A stretch of 48,201 nt of DNA from an uncultured Selenomonadaceae bacterium (lineage in GTDB: Bacteria > Bacillota > Negativicutes > Selenomonadales > Selenomonadaceae): contig CALZDE010000001.1 in the NCBI GenBank assembly GCA_945637225.1, forward strand, positions 1 through 48,201, given 5' to 3'. The position numbers were made by a program, and so were the translations under genes. The notes under the pieces are model-generated. The model saw only the letters and a program-made list of their open reading frames with translations, did no database searches and had not been told where the DNA came from. Positions 1-8,468 of the stretch are shown one piece after another (position 1 is the stretch's first letter; each line of letters starts with the position of its first letter).

Positions 1-116
1 CTATCATATCACACCATTTCTCAAAAATCAAACATAATTTTATAATATTTTATAATATAATATTAACTGTTATTCAGCCTCTAAATAATTAAGGACTAAT
101 CACTGTCCGCAACAAA

Positions 117-1106
117 CTACGCCATCTTTAATAATGCTTCTAATAATTCTTCCTTGCTAATAGCATAAGTACCTAATTTACCTACTACTACGCCTGCTGC
201 CACATTTGACAAATAAGCGGCTTCACTGAAGCTCAAACCACCTACTACACCTGCTGCAAATACGGCTAATACCGTATCACCTGCACCTGATACATCAAAA
301 ACTTCCTGTGCTCTTGTTGGAATGTGTATTCTTTCCTCTTTGTTAATAAAACTTAAACCGCATTCTGAGCGGGTTGCTAAAACATTATTTATTGCATATT
401 TATGCATAATGTATTCAGCCGCTCTTTCAATTTGTGGATCTTTATTTTTTATAGGCTTAGGCTGAATCGCATTTGTTTCCTTGAAATTTGGTGTAATAAA
501 ATCAGCATTGCAGTATTTATCCCATTCCACACCCTTAGGATCGACAAAAACAGGTACATTAATACTATTGCACATTTCTATAATAGATGTACATACTTCT
601 TCTGTACATACGCCCTTGCCATAATCAGAAATAATTACGCCATCCATAGTATTAATGCACTGCTCAACATAATTTATCATACGCTGGGAATACACTTCAT
701 CCACAGGCTCAGTATCTTCAAAATCCAGTCTCAGCATCTGCTGGTGACCACCGATAATACGGGCCTTAGCAATGGTTGGTTTATCGCAATAAATGATACC
801 GCGGTAATCAATTCCCTTTTCGGTAAATTTATCCATTAAGCTCTGGCAATGGTAATCATTTCCCACAAAACCGGAAATAGCTGTCTGCACACCCAAAAGA
901 GAAAGATTATGTGCTACATTAGCCGCTCCGCCCATTGTTTCCTTTATATCTACGACACGGTTTACTGGTACAGGTGCTTCTGGAGAAATCCTGCTTACCT
1001 CTCCATAATAATATTTATCAAGCATTACATCTCCCACTACCAGAAGACGACAGCTTTTCATGCAGCCCTGCACAAACATTTTCAGCCGCTGCTTATCAAT
1101 ATTCAT
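117..1106 (-). CDS. PfkB-family sugar kinase, second heptose-7-phosphate kinase-like protein
   Basis: A 329-residue carbohydrate kinase of the RfaE1/HldE N-domain type. The N-terminal part has the GDVMLDKY and GGAANVAHNL signatures of the sugar-binding half, and the C-terminal half has the ATP/anion-hole motif DVSGAGDT around residue 270. By family it would phosphorylate D-glycero-manno-heptose 7-phosphate at C1 in the cytoplasm. The start is the ATG at 1106, behind AAGGAG with 6-nt spacing; a TTG one codon upstream is less likely. It is the last visible gene of the LPS-core operon and is a paralogue of the kinase at 3832-4827, so one copy may have another substrate. The kinase assignment is firm; the substrate is inferred from context. 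Confidence 0.8.
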   Translation of the reverse strand: MNIDKQRLKMFVQGCMKSCRLLVVGDVMLDKYYYGEVSRISPEAPVPVNRVVDIKETMGGAANVAHNLSLLGVQTAISGFVGNDYHCQSLMDKFTEKGIDYRGIIYCDKPTIAKARIIGGHQQMLRLDFEDTEPVDEVYSQRMINYVEQCINTMDGVIISDYGKGVCTEEVCTSIIEMCNSINVPVFVDPKGVEWDKYCNADFITPNFKETNAIQPKPIKNKDPQIERAAEYIMHKYAINNVLATRSECGLSFINKEERIHIPTRAQEVFDVSGAGDTVLAVFAAGVVGGLSFSEAAYLSNVAAGVVVGKLGTYAISKEELLEALLKMA

Positions 1107-1155
1107 CAAAATCTCCTTCTAACCTCTTAGCTTCCATAACCTATACTAAAATAAC

Positions 1156-2265
1156 TTACAATTCAATAACACGGCACTCATATTCACCATATACACGTGG
1201 TACATTACCAGCTAAATCCCCATATTCAGCTAATAATTCGTGTACATACTTCATTACTACGTCCACAGGAATATTTTTCATGCAAGCAAAATTTCCTTCA
1301 CCTTCTATTGGACAAATATGAATACCGCAAGGATGACATTTTTCTGGTGTTTTAATTAAAACATCCTTGGCATCATAAGGATAAAACCCCGGAACTGGTG
1401 AAGCACCAAACATGGTAACGATAGGAACATTCTGTGCTACGCCAACATGCATTGGTCCAGAATCCGTAGTTAAAAACAGAGCACATTTTTTTAAAGCCGC
1501 TCCTAATTCCGCTAAGGATAATTTTCCCGTAAATACAGTGTAATGGTCACTGTCCTTATGCTTCATCTTCCCAATACACTGCTCTACCATTTCTGTGTCC
1601 ATTGGGCCACCAAAAAAGGCTATTTCATATCCTTCATCTATGAGCTGATCTGCACATTCTGCAAAGTAACTGTCAAGCCATCTTTTAGTAGGCCAGCTGG
1701 CACCGATATTAAAGGCAATAACCTTGCTGTTTGGAGGAAAATTCTCCTTCCACAGCTTATCAGCAGTCCTTACAGCGTCGTCAGGAAGCCACATCTCGAG
1801 ACCGCCATCATCAATTTTTTCAATTCCGACAGCCTGCTCTAATACATCAAAATGAGAATGAATCTGGTGCTTTACTGCCTTTAAATTTGGCATAACCTTA
1901 TCAAAAAATAATGAAAAGCCCGGCTTACTGTAACCTACAATTTTCTTAGCACCACTAAAGGCAGCCAATGCAGAAGCTCTTTCATTTCTATGCAAATTAA
2001 TTACTAAATCAAAATTTTTCTTTCTTAAGCCAAAGATGAATTTTATAAAAGCAGGCATCTTATCATCAGTACCCTTTTTATCTATCAAAATGCATTCATC
2101 AATATGCTTATTATACTGCACTATATCAGCTAGTTTCTTATCTGCCAAAAGGGAAATTCTCGCTTTAGGATAATTTGCTCTAAGAGTACGTAATACCGGT
2201 GTAACCAGCATTAAATCACCTAAATGCATCAGATTTATAACTAAAATATTCTCATAATTATTCAT
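1156..2265 (-). CDS. Glycosyltransferase family 9, lipopolysaccharide heptosyltransferase
   Basis: About 369 residues. GT9 features are the N-terminal INLMHLGDLMLVTPVLRTLR donor-site loop and the late TTDSGPMHVG motif (about residue 270), followed by a cysteine-rich stretch (CHPCGIHICP...C) seen in WaaF-like enzymes. It should transfer heptose from ADP-heptose to the growing LPS inner core at the cytoplasmic face of the inner membrane. The ATG at 2265 is chosen because the upstream TTG reading contains the GAGGCGG ribosome site. It follows a second GT9 gene by 16 nt in the same operon. Whether it adds the first, second or a later heptose cannot be told from sequence alone. Confidence 0.85.
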   Translation of the reverse strand: MNNYENILVINLMHLGDLMLVTPVLRTLRANYPKARISLLADKKLADIVQYNKHIDECILIDKKGTDDKMPAFIKFIFGLRKKNFDLVINLHRNERASALAAFSGAKKIVGYSKPGFSLFFDKVMPNLKAVKHQIHSHFDVLEQAVGIEKIDDGGLEMWLPDDAVRTADKLWKENFPPNSKVIAFNIGASWPTKRWLDSYFAECADQLIDEGYEIAFFGGPMDTEMVEQCIGKMKHKDSDHYTVFTGKLSLAELGAALKKCALFLTTDSGPMHVGVAQNVPIVTMFGASPVPGFYPYDAKDVLIKTPEKCHPCGIHICPIEGEGNFACMKNIPVDVVMKYVHELLAEYGDLAGNVPRVYGEYECRVIEL

Positions 2266-2281
2266 AAGCCGCCTCAATAAA

Positions 2282-3298
2282 TTACAGTAATTTTTCTAAC
2301 TTTTCAATAACCTGTTTAACTGAAATCTTTGCTAAACAGTCCTCACCCTTAGGACAGGCACGTTTCCAGCAATATTTGCAGTCATGGTCTGCTTCGATAG
2401 CATTTTCTAACTGTCCGTAAGGGCCATTTCTGTTGGCATCTGTTGGTCCCATCAGCATAACAGTCTTAGTGCCGATACCAGCAGAAAGATGAACAGGGCC
2501 TGTGTCACCGCCTATAACTGCCTTAGCGTTCTGGATTACATAAGCCAGCTGTTTTAATGAGGTTTTTCCTACTAAATTAATTGGCGGAATTTCCACATAA
2601 CTGTTAATTTCTCCTGCAGTAGCCTCGTCCACAGCACCGCCACCGATAATAACCGGAATAATTCCCTTGTCATATAACCAGTCACTTAATTCAGCAAAAT
2701 ATTTCGCTGGCCATCTCTTATTAGGCCAATTTGCACCAATAGCGAAAACCATGTAAGGATTTTCCATATTTGCACCGCACTGAGCCATGACCTTTTTCGC
2801 TATATCTGCGTCTCTATCTGAAACCACCATAGGGAAAACAACCTTATTTACCTTGCAGCCTAGTTCCCTTGCTACATCAAGATAACGTTCTACGATATGA
2901 CCATTAGCGTGAGGTCCTACCACTGGCCTGCTGACCTTGTCGCTCATTTCACGCATATTGCAGGTGCCTAAACGTACAGGTGCATTAGATAAATAAGCAA
3001 TTGAAGCGGATTTAAAAAGTCCCTGCAAATCCAAAGCCGCATCATAGGAATGTGCCTGTATTTTTTTCTTAAAAGGACCTACATTCTCAAAAAAACCGCC
3101 TAATGACTTAAATTTCTTTTTTTCAAAAATAAGAATTTCGTCTATATACGGATTATCCCGTAAAATATCGTAAGCAGGCGGTTCTACTACCCATGTAAGT
3201 CTCGCTTCTGGAAAGGTTTCCTTAATAGCATAGGAAACAGGCAAAGCGTGAATAACATCGCCAATCGCACTTAATTTTACAACTAATATATCCTTCAT
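2282..3298 (-). CDS. Glycosyltransferase family 9, heptosyltransferase (WaaC/WaaF-like)
   Basis: About 338 residues. The protein begins MKDILVVKLSAIGDVIHALP, the typical ADP-heptose:LPS heptosyltransferase N terminus, and has GGDTGPVHLSAGIG near residue 265 and a C-terminal cysteine cluster (CKYCWKRACP). The GTG at 3316 opens the frame, but the ATG at 3298 is the better start because GGAGAGGG lies just before it. It sits 29 nt after the heptose adenylyltransferase gene, consistent with use of the ADP-heptose made by the upstream genes. The exact acceptor position is unresolved. Confidence 0.87.
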   Translation of the reverse strand: MKDILVVKLSAIGDVIHALPVSYAIKETFPEARLTWVVEPPAYDILRDNPYIDEILIFEKKKFKSLGGFFENVGPFKKKIQAHSYDAALDLQGLFKSASIAYLSNAPVRLGTCNMREMSDKVSRPVVGPHANGHIVERYLDVARELGCKVNKVVFPMVVSDRDADIAKKVMAQCGANMENPYMVFAIGANWPNKRWPAKYFAELSDWLYDKGIIPVIIGGGAVDEATAGEINSYVEIPPINLVGKTSLKQLAYVIQNAKAVIGGDTGPVHLSAGIGTKTVMLMGPTDANRNGPYGQLENAIEADHDCKYCWKRACPKGEDCLAKISVKQVIEKLEKLL

Positions 3299-3327
3299 AA
3301 AGGCAACCCTCTCCACTTACTTTCGGC

Positions 3328-3792
3328 TTACTGTGCCTGAATTTTCTTGATGACATTTGTCGTAGAACGACCTTCAACCAGTTTTACCAGCTCTACCTGA
3401 CCACCGTAGCCAAGAACAATCTGTCCCTCTGGCAGAGTCTCAATTGTATAATCTCCGCCCTTGACATAAACATCAGGATGAACCTTCTTGATTAATTCCT
3501 CTGCTGTCCGCTCACCAAAAAGCACTACATAATCCACACAGCCTAATGCATCTACAACTTCTGCCCTGTCTGCCTCACAGTTAATCGGTCTGTCCGGTCC
3601 CTTAAAGGAACGCACTGACGCATCTGTATTAATGCCTAAGACCAGACAGTCACCAAAGGAACGGGCAGTATTCAGATAACGTACATGACCTGCATGAAGA
3701 ATGTCAAAACAGCCGTTAGTAAAAACTACTTTTTTACCGCCAGCCCGCAAAATTTCACATAATTTTTCTATATTTTCGGAAGCTACAATCAT
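3328..3792 (-). CDS. rfaE2: D-glycero-beta-D-manno-heptose 1-phosphate adenylyltransferase
   Basis: 154 residues, equal to the C-terminal domain of bifunctional HldE. It shows the nucleotidyltransferase core FTNGCFDILHAGHVRYL with the HAGH (HxGH) motif near residue 35 and the late GRSTTNVIKKI motif that binds the nucleotide. It converts heptose 1-phosphate plus ATP to ADP-heptose. The domain is encoded apart from the kinase (3832-4827), a split arrangement unlike the E. coli fusion but common outside Enterobacteria. GAGG precedes the ATG with suitable spacing. Operon position between kinase and transferases fits the pathway order. Confidence 0.93.
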   Translation of the reverse strand: MIVASENIEKLCEILRAGGKKVVFTNGCFDILHAGHVRYLNTARSFGDCLVLGINTDASVRSFKGPDRPINCEADRAEVVDALGCVDYVVLFGERTAEELIKKVHPDVYVKGGDYTIETLPEGQIVLGYGGQVELVKLVEGRSTTNVIKKIQAQ

Positions 3793-3820
3793 TTTATCGC
3801 CTCATAATTCTATTTTTTCC

Positions 3821-3831
3821 AAATCTGATTT
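3821..3831. repeat. AAATC-N-GATTT palindrome, copy 1
   Basis: Exact 11-mer directly after the rfaE1 stop codon, in the gap before rfaE2. The other exact copies are at 27838, 39779, 39919 and 41483. Confidence 0.6.
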
Positions 3832-4827
3832 CTAAAAATTCTTTTTTACGGTATTTCTCAGCTCATCAGCAGTCACTACCGCAGTACCAAGCTTACGGAC
3901 TGCTATGCCTGCCGCTATATTGGAAAGCTTTGCCGCCTCAGCTGGCTCTACACCTGCCGCTAATGCAAGTATCATCGTAGCTACACAGGTATCACCAGCA
4001 CCGGAAACATCGAAAACCTCGCTCTTGTCAGAAACTGGGATTTCATGGATAGCACCATCAGCTTCAAAAAGCATCATGCCCTCCTCGCCCAAGGTAATCA
4101 GTATTCCCTTAGCCTCCATTTTTTCCAAAAGCTCCCTGCCAGCTCGGATAATATCTTCCTTGCTATCCAAATCATAGCCTACTGCCGCCCCTGCTTCGGC
4201 ATCGTTCTGCTTCACATAATCGACACCTTTAAATGAAAGCACGTCATAGCGTGAATCTACAATAGAAGGAATATTATGTTCACGGCAATAATTCAAAATC
4301 TGTTTTCTTATTTTTTCATTAACGGTACCAGAACCATAATCACTGAGGACTACACCACGAACCTCTGGCAAAATTTTAACAAGATTTTCTGACAGCTCTG
4401 ACAGTATTTCATCATCTAACGGTTCACGCCATTCCTTATCTATACGGACAATCTGCTGACTTACGGTAGTACGTCCGCCGGCAATTACCCTAGTCTTAGA
4501 AATAGTAGCATGCTTTTCATCGGTAAGCATAGCTGAAGTATCGACACCACGGCCATGCAAAATATCCTTTAATCCCTGAGCACCTGTATCATCACCCACG
4601 ATACCAGCAGAAAAAACCCTGCCACCTAAGGTAGCCGCATTATTTACTACATTGGCAGCACCGCCAGCTACTACCCGTTCATTTCCCTGCTCCAGCACTA
4701 AGACTGGTGCCTCACGTGATATACGGGAAATAGTACAGCCCAGATAAATATCTGCAATCATATCACCTATAACCAGAACTGGGCTTCCCTGCATTTTATC
4801 TATTACATTCAATAACTCCTGACTCAT
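3832..4827 (-). CDS. rfaE1: D-glycero-beta-D-manno-heptose-7-phosphate kinase
   Basis: 331 residues, PfkB fold. GDMIADIYLGCTISRISREAPV at the N terminus continues with AGGAANVVNNAATLGG, both typical of HldE kinase domains; DVSGAGDTCVATM near residue 270 holds the catalytic aspartate. It phosphorylates heptose 7-phosphate at C1, feeding the adenylyltransferase encoded next. AGAGGTGG precedes the ATG. The gene is 14 nt from the end of the lptD-like gene and shares its operon. The downstream paralogue at 117-1106 duplicates this activity on paper; this copy is adjacent to rfaE2 and is the better candidate for the housekeeping enzyme. Confidence 0.9.
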   Translation of the reverse strand: MSQELLNVIDKMQGSPVLVIGDMIADIYLGCTISRISREAPVLVLEQGNERVVAGGAANVVNNAATLGGRVFSAGIVGDDTGAQGLKDILHGRGVDTSAMLTDEKHATISKTRVIAGGRTTVSQQIVRIDKEWREPLDDEILSELSENLVKILPEVRGVVLSDYGSGTVNEKIRKQILNYCREHNIPSIVDSRYDVLSFKGVDYVKQNDAEAGAAVGYDLDSKEDIIRAGRELLEKMEAKGILITLGEEGMMLFEADGAIHEIPVSDKSEVFDVSGAGDTCVATMILALAAGVEPAEAAKLSNIAAGIAVRKLGTAVVTADELRNTVKKNF

Positions 4828-4840
4828 AATCCACCTCTAA

Positions 4841-6406
4841 TTACCATGGTGTGAACTGGAATGACACGCTCCATGAATGCCTCTTTGCACGGTATCTCGT
4901 AATAAGCTCCGCACAATGCAGCTGATAGAACCAGTAATAATCAATATCTGCTACACGGCGGCCATCTAAATCCCACTTGCAGCCTACCACAAATCTGTTT
5001 CGGTTATCCATACGATAGCTTAATCCGAAATTAAACTTACGGGAAAAACTATCTGTATCAAAGTCAATCATTCTATTTGTACTGTTACTCTGACTGTATG
5101 CATACTCAAAATAATTTGCCCATTTCATATCATACTCTTTAAAGAACAGCAGATTATAGTCAAAGCCTGTCGAACGTGTATCCACATGCTGACTGCCTAC
5201 ATTACCTGATTCATCTACTATACTGTAGCTGGTAGAAGGACTAAAACTCCATGTTCCCATCCTTATAGGGTCCATGGACAGACCAACCTTATAAGATATA
5301 TGACTAGCATGAACATTATTCTGATGCCAGATACCATGCTCATATTCTAAAGACCAGTGAAAATGACTGTCCGCAATGCGGTGAGCATAATTATACTTCA
5401 GAGTAGGTCCCTTGCGTACCCAAATGTTATTTGAGTCCTCAAACATACCAGTATAAACCCTAAAGGTACCCATTGCCTTTGTATCCCATGAAATACCGCC
5501 GTCTGCCTTAAGTCCCTTTTTGGTATAGTATGTCCCATTTATATCGGCATTGACTCTGTCCGCAATGTTATAGGATGCACTGTCAGATATCCAAATACCA
5601 TCAGAGTTTTTATAGCCTGCTTTTGGCATGTGAGGCATACTTTCCTTATTAGGATCTACAACTTCCTTAGAGCTTTGATATACTACGATATTTCCTAAAT
5701 AATACTTTACCTTGTAGGCAATCATGCGTCCATCAGGATAAATCTCTATACGTTCTGCCTGCATACGGTAATCAGGATGCTCTGACGAGCACTTAGTAGC
5801 ATGTCCTTCATATATAACAATCAGATCAGGGTACAGCTCCACTCTCTTCGCCTTGATGTACTTATTGCCAGCCTTGCCATGTGCCTCTTCCATCTTGCCC
5901 AAGCCACGGGTATAATCATATTGTGTCTTGTAGCCAGTAAGTATAATGCGCATTTGGTCAGGTGTCATCTGCAAAAGACGTGCCTTTCCTTCTACGTCTA
6001 CGGTTGACTCCTTAATATTACCGGTTAATTCCTCTGTCTTTAAACGGCGGCTGTCCAAGGTAGTCAGCTGAACATTACCATTAACAACTACGTCACCTGT
6101 AGCCTGATCATAGAACATATCCTCGCCTTCGATGGCAATAGGAACATTCTTAGTCGGATCAAGAGGATTTCTCAGCTCCTGTCTCATCTTATAAGCATCA
6201 TCCAAAAGCTGTTTCTGTTCATCAGTAACGATATTTTCTCTGGCTATGCGGTCACGATGCTCAATATAATCCAAAATCTCAGCATGAGTATCAGAATCCG
6301 ATTGATATACGGCCGCCTCTGCTGCTTTTTCCTGTATCACCTGTGGCAAAAGCCCCACCGCCATCATAATACCGGAGCATAACATAGTCATAAAATTCTT
6401 GTTCAT
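4841..6406 (-). CDS. OstA/LptD-like outer-membrane protein
   Basis: 521 residues. An N-terminal hydrophobic segment of about 30 residues looks like a signal sequence. Residues about 90-200 read like an LptA/OstA jelly-roll (YDQATGDVVVNGNVQLTT, then KTEELTGNI and KARLLQM). The second half is rich in alternating aromatic/polar strands and ends in FQFTPW, an aromatic C-terminal residue typical of beta-barrel assembly signals. It is well short of proteobacterial LptD (about 780 residues). It heads the heptose operon, which supports a role in LPS delivery to the outer membrane. It could instead be an LptD relative with a separate role. The start has GAGGG upstream. Confidence 0.6.
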   Translation of the reverse strand: MNKNFMTMLCSGIMMAVGLLPQVIQEKAAEAAVYQSDSDTHAEILDYIEHRDRIARENIVTDEQKQLLDDAYKMRQELRNPLDPTKNVPIAIEGEDMFYDQATGDVVVNGNVQLTTLDSRRLKTEELTGNIKESTVDVEGKARLLQMTPDQMRIILTGYKTQYDYTRGLGKMEEAHGKAGNKYIKAKRVELYPDLIVIYEGHATKCSSEHPDYRMQAERIEIYPDGRMIAYKVKYYLGNIVVYQSSKEVVDPNKESMPHMPKAGYKNSDGIWISDSASYNIADRVNADINGTYYTKKGLKADGGISWDTKAMGTFRVYTGMFEDSNNIWVRKGPTLKYNYAHRIADSHFHWSLEYEHGIWHQNNVHASHISYKVGLSMDPIRMGTWSFSPSTSYSIVDESGNVGSQHVDTRSTGFDYNLLFFKEYDMKWANYFEYAYSQSNSTNRMIDFDTDSFSRKFNFGLSYRMDNRNRFVVGCKWDLDGRRVADIDYYWFYQLHCAELITRYRAKRHSWSVSFQFTPW

Positions 6407-6640
6407 AAACTATACCCTCTATACATTAATTCATTCTAAACTTTTACATAATATATAATACTTCAAAATAGCAAAAAAAACAAGCGTTTATTTAGATTAT
6501 CTATTAAATGAAGAAATTCTTTCATTTTCATTCACTACAATGCACAATGCACCACCATTTTCTGACTTCTTTTTGTTTTTTACGATAATTTTTGACTGAT
6601 TTATAAAATTACATTTAAAAATTTTCAAAAAATTTACTAT

Positions 6641-6712
6641 TTTTGAAAAAAAATGCTTGATTTTGAAAGAATGTTGTGCTATAATCATAATCAGAAAAGA
6701 GGTGTTAGGTCC
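6641..6712 (+). promoter_or_regulatory. Promoter and candidate operator of the fructose operon
   Basis: The -35 box TTGATT lies at 6657-6662 and the -10 box TATAAT at 6680-6685, with a 17-bp spacer, close to the sigma-70 consensus. TTTTGAAA occurs at 6641 and again at 6661, 20 bp apart and flanking the -35 box; both copies continue toward an ATG triplet. This direct repeat is a candidate binding site for the DeoR-type regulator encoded just downstream. The remainder of the 306-bp divergent gap (6407-6640) is AT-rich and shows no gene that I can support. Confidence 0.7.
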
Positions 6713-7462
6713 ATGCTCACCGAAGAACGATATAGTATTATACTTAACTACCTAGCTGAGAAGAAAGTCGCTACCATCGCAGAACTGACTGCCCTGCTGG
6801 ATTCGTCTGATTCCACAGTGCGCCGTGACCTGCATGCCCTTAATCGTATGGGAAAATTATGCAAGGTACATGGCGGAGCAACTGCAGTAGAGAATAACTA
6901 TCTCAGCCGTGAAGATGATGTACTTACCAAAAAGGACATGTACATCTATGAAAAAAAGCTAGTAGCTAAATATGCTGCCTCCCTTATAGAACCTGAAGAT
7001 TTTGTCTATTTGGATGCAGGAACTACTACCTTGCAGATGATTGACTATATGACGGAAAACAGAGCTACGTATGTTACCAACGGTATTCAGCATGCGGCCA
7101 GGCTCACCGCCAAAGGCTTCAATACATACATCCTCGGTGGCAGGCTAAAGGCTACTACCGAAGCTGTTATAGGTACAGAGGCTATACGTCATCTGAGCTT
7201 CACAAATTTCAACAAAGGCTTTTTCGGCAGTAACGGCATAAGCATAAAAGCTGGTTTTGCTACTGTAGATTTCAGCGAAGCTAACGTGAAAAGAGAAGCC
7301 TTCAGCCGTTGTCGTCAGCGTTATGTGCTGGCTGACAGTTCCAAGTTCAAGCGTATTTTTCCAGTTTCCTTTGCTAAGCTGGAGGATGCAACCATCATCA
7401 CTGATATGCTCACAGATCCTAAATACCGCGAACTTACAACAGTTATTGAGGTGAATAGCTAA
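6713..7462 (+). CDS. fruR: DeoR-family transcriptional regulator of fructose utilisation
   Basis: About 249 residues from the ATG at 6713, which has AGAGG upstream; the longer frame from 6653 would run through the promoter and is rejected. The N-terminal DeoR winged helix-turn-helix spans roughly residues 1-60 (RYSIILNYLAEKK, TVRRDLHALNRMGK, then the conserved VHGGA). The C-terminal DeoRC sensor domain has YLDAGTTTLQM, the sugar-phosphate-binding loop of the phosphosugar isomerase-like fold. By analogy with FruR regulators it would repress until fructose 1-phosphate accumulates. Its stop lies 1 nt before the fruK start, so it is cotranscribed and probably autoregulated. Confidence 0.85.
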   Translation: MLTEERYSIILNYLAEKKVATIAELTALLDSSDSTVRRDLHALNRMGKLCKVHGGATAVENNYLSREDDVLTKKDMYIYEKKLVAKYAASLIEPEDFVYLDAGTTTLQMIDYMTENRATYVTNGIQHAARLTAKGFNTYILGGRLKATTEAVIGTEAIRHLSFTNFNKGFFGSNGISIKAGFATVDFSEANVKREAFSRCRQRYVLADSSKFKRIFPVSFAKLEDATIITDMLTDPKYRELTTVIEVNS

Positions 7463-7463
7463 A

Positions 7464-8375
7464 ATGATTTACACAGTTACTTTTAATCCATCCCTGGATT
7501 ACATCATCCGTTTAGACAAGTTTACAGCTGGTGCTATTAACCGTACTCGTTACGAGCAGATTTTAGGCGGTGGCAAGGGTATCAATGTATCAATTGTTTT
7601 AAAGAATCTTGGTCATGACAGTGTAGCTTTAGGTTTTACTGCTGGCTTTACTGGCGAAGAAATCAAGAGACAGCTTGCAGAATTTGGCGTTAAGAACGAT
7701 TTTGTTCAGCTGAAGGAAGGCAATTCCCGTATCAATGTAAAGGTAAAGGCTGACGAAGAAACTGAAATCAATGGTCAGGGTCCAGTTATTACTGAAGAAG
7801 CTCAGGCTCAGCTCTTCGCTCAGTTAGATAAATTAGAGGAAAATGATACTCTGGTTCTGGCAGGAAGTATTCCTAACACCCTTCCTGATGATATTTATCA
7901 GCGTATTATGGATCGTCTGGCTGGCCGTGGCATTCGCATTGTAGTAGATGCAACTAAGAATCTTCTGCTGAATGTACTGCCATATCACCCATTCCTCATT
8001 AAGCCAAATAATCATGAATTAGGTGAAATGTTTGGCGTAGTGCTGAAGAATGATGAAGAGATTATCGCTCATGCTAAGAAGCTTCAGGAAAAGGGCGCCC
8101 GCAACGTACTTATTTCCATGGCTGGTGACGGTGCAATTCTCCTGACTGAAAATGGTCAGACCTACAAATGCCCAGCTCCAAAGGGTACTTTGGTAAATTC
8201 TGTCGGCGCTGGCGATTCTATGGTAGCAGGCTTTATCTGTGGCCTCAACGAGACAGGTTCTTATGAACGTGCTTTCTTAATGGGTGTTTCCACCGGTTCT
8301 GCTTCCGCTTTCTCCGAGAATTTAGCTACCCGTGCTGAAGCTGATGCACTGCTGGCTACTATTTCCGCTGAGTAA
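7464..8375 (+). CDS. fruK: 1-phosphofructokinase
   Basis: 303 residues, PfkB family. MIYTVTFNPSLDYIIRLD is the usual N terminus of FruK/LacC kinases, GGGKGINVSIVLKNLG is the substrate-side motif, and SVGAGDSMVAGF near residue 250 carries the catalytic aspartate. It phosphorylates fructose 1-phosphate to fructose 1,6-bisphosphate in the cytoplasm. Placement between the DeoR regulator and the fructose PTS permease distinguishes it from tagatose-6-phosphate kinase. GAGGTG in the end of fruR serves as its ribosome site. Confidence 0.93.
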   Translation: MIYTVTFNPSLDYIIRLDKFTAGAINRTRYEQILGGGKGINVSIVLKNLGHDSVALGFTAGFTGEEIKRQLAEFGVKNDFVQLKEGNSRINVKVKADEETEINGQGPVITEEAQAQLFAQLDKLEENDTLVLAGSIPNTLPDDIYQRIMDRLAGRGIRIVVDATKNLLLNVLPYHPFLIKPNNHELGEMFGVVLKNDEEIIAHAKKLQEKGARNVLISMAGDGAILLTENGQTYKCPAPKGTLVNSVGAGDSMVAGFICGLNETGSYERAFLMGVSTGSASAFSENLATRAEADALLATISAE

Positions 8376-8387
8376 GCAAAACAAATT

Positions 8388-8416
8388 TTGTCAGTATTTA
8401 TTTTAATATATACTAT
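8388..8416 (+). promoter_or_regulatory. Candidate internal promoter before fruA
   Basis: The 93-bp gap between fruK and fruA contains TTGTCA at 8388-8393 and TACTAT at 8411-8416, separated by 17 bp. This is a plausible sigma-70 promoter that could give fruA extra transcription. The sequence at 8441-8453 resembles the repeat near the operon promoter (TTTTGAGAGAATA) but also overlaps the region feeding the AAGGAG ribosome site at 8453-8458. Confidence 0.4.
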
Positions 8417-8468
8417 GTTGTCTATGTAATTATTATGTTTTTTTGAGAGAATAAGGAGTGAATGATCA

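Noticed and set aside
1..116. AT-rich left edge, searched for a terminator or small gene
   Set aside because: Repeated TATAAT-like strings come from base composition; no stable hairpin with a U-tract and no frame worth calling.
6497..6688. 63-codon minus-strand frame in the lptD-fruR gap
   Set aside because: It is Lys/Phe/Ile-rich as expected for AT-rich non-coding DNA, overlaps the fru promoter and has no ribosome site.
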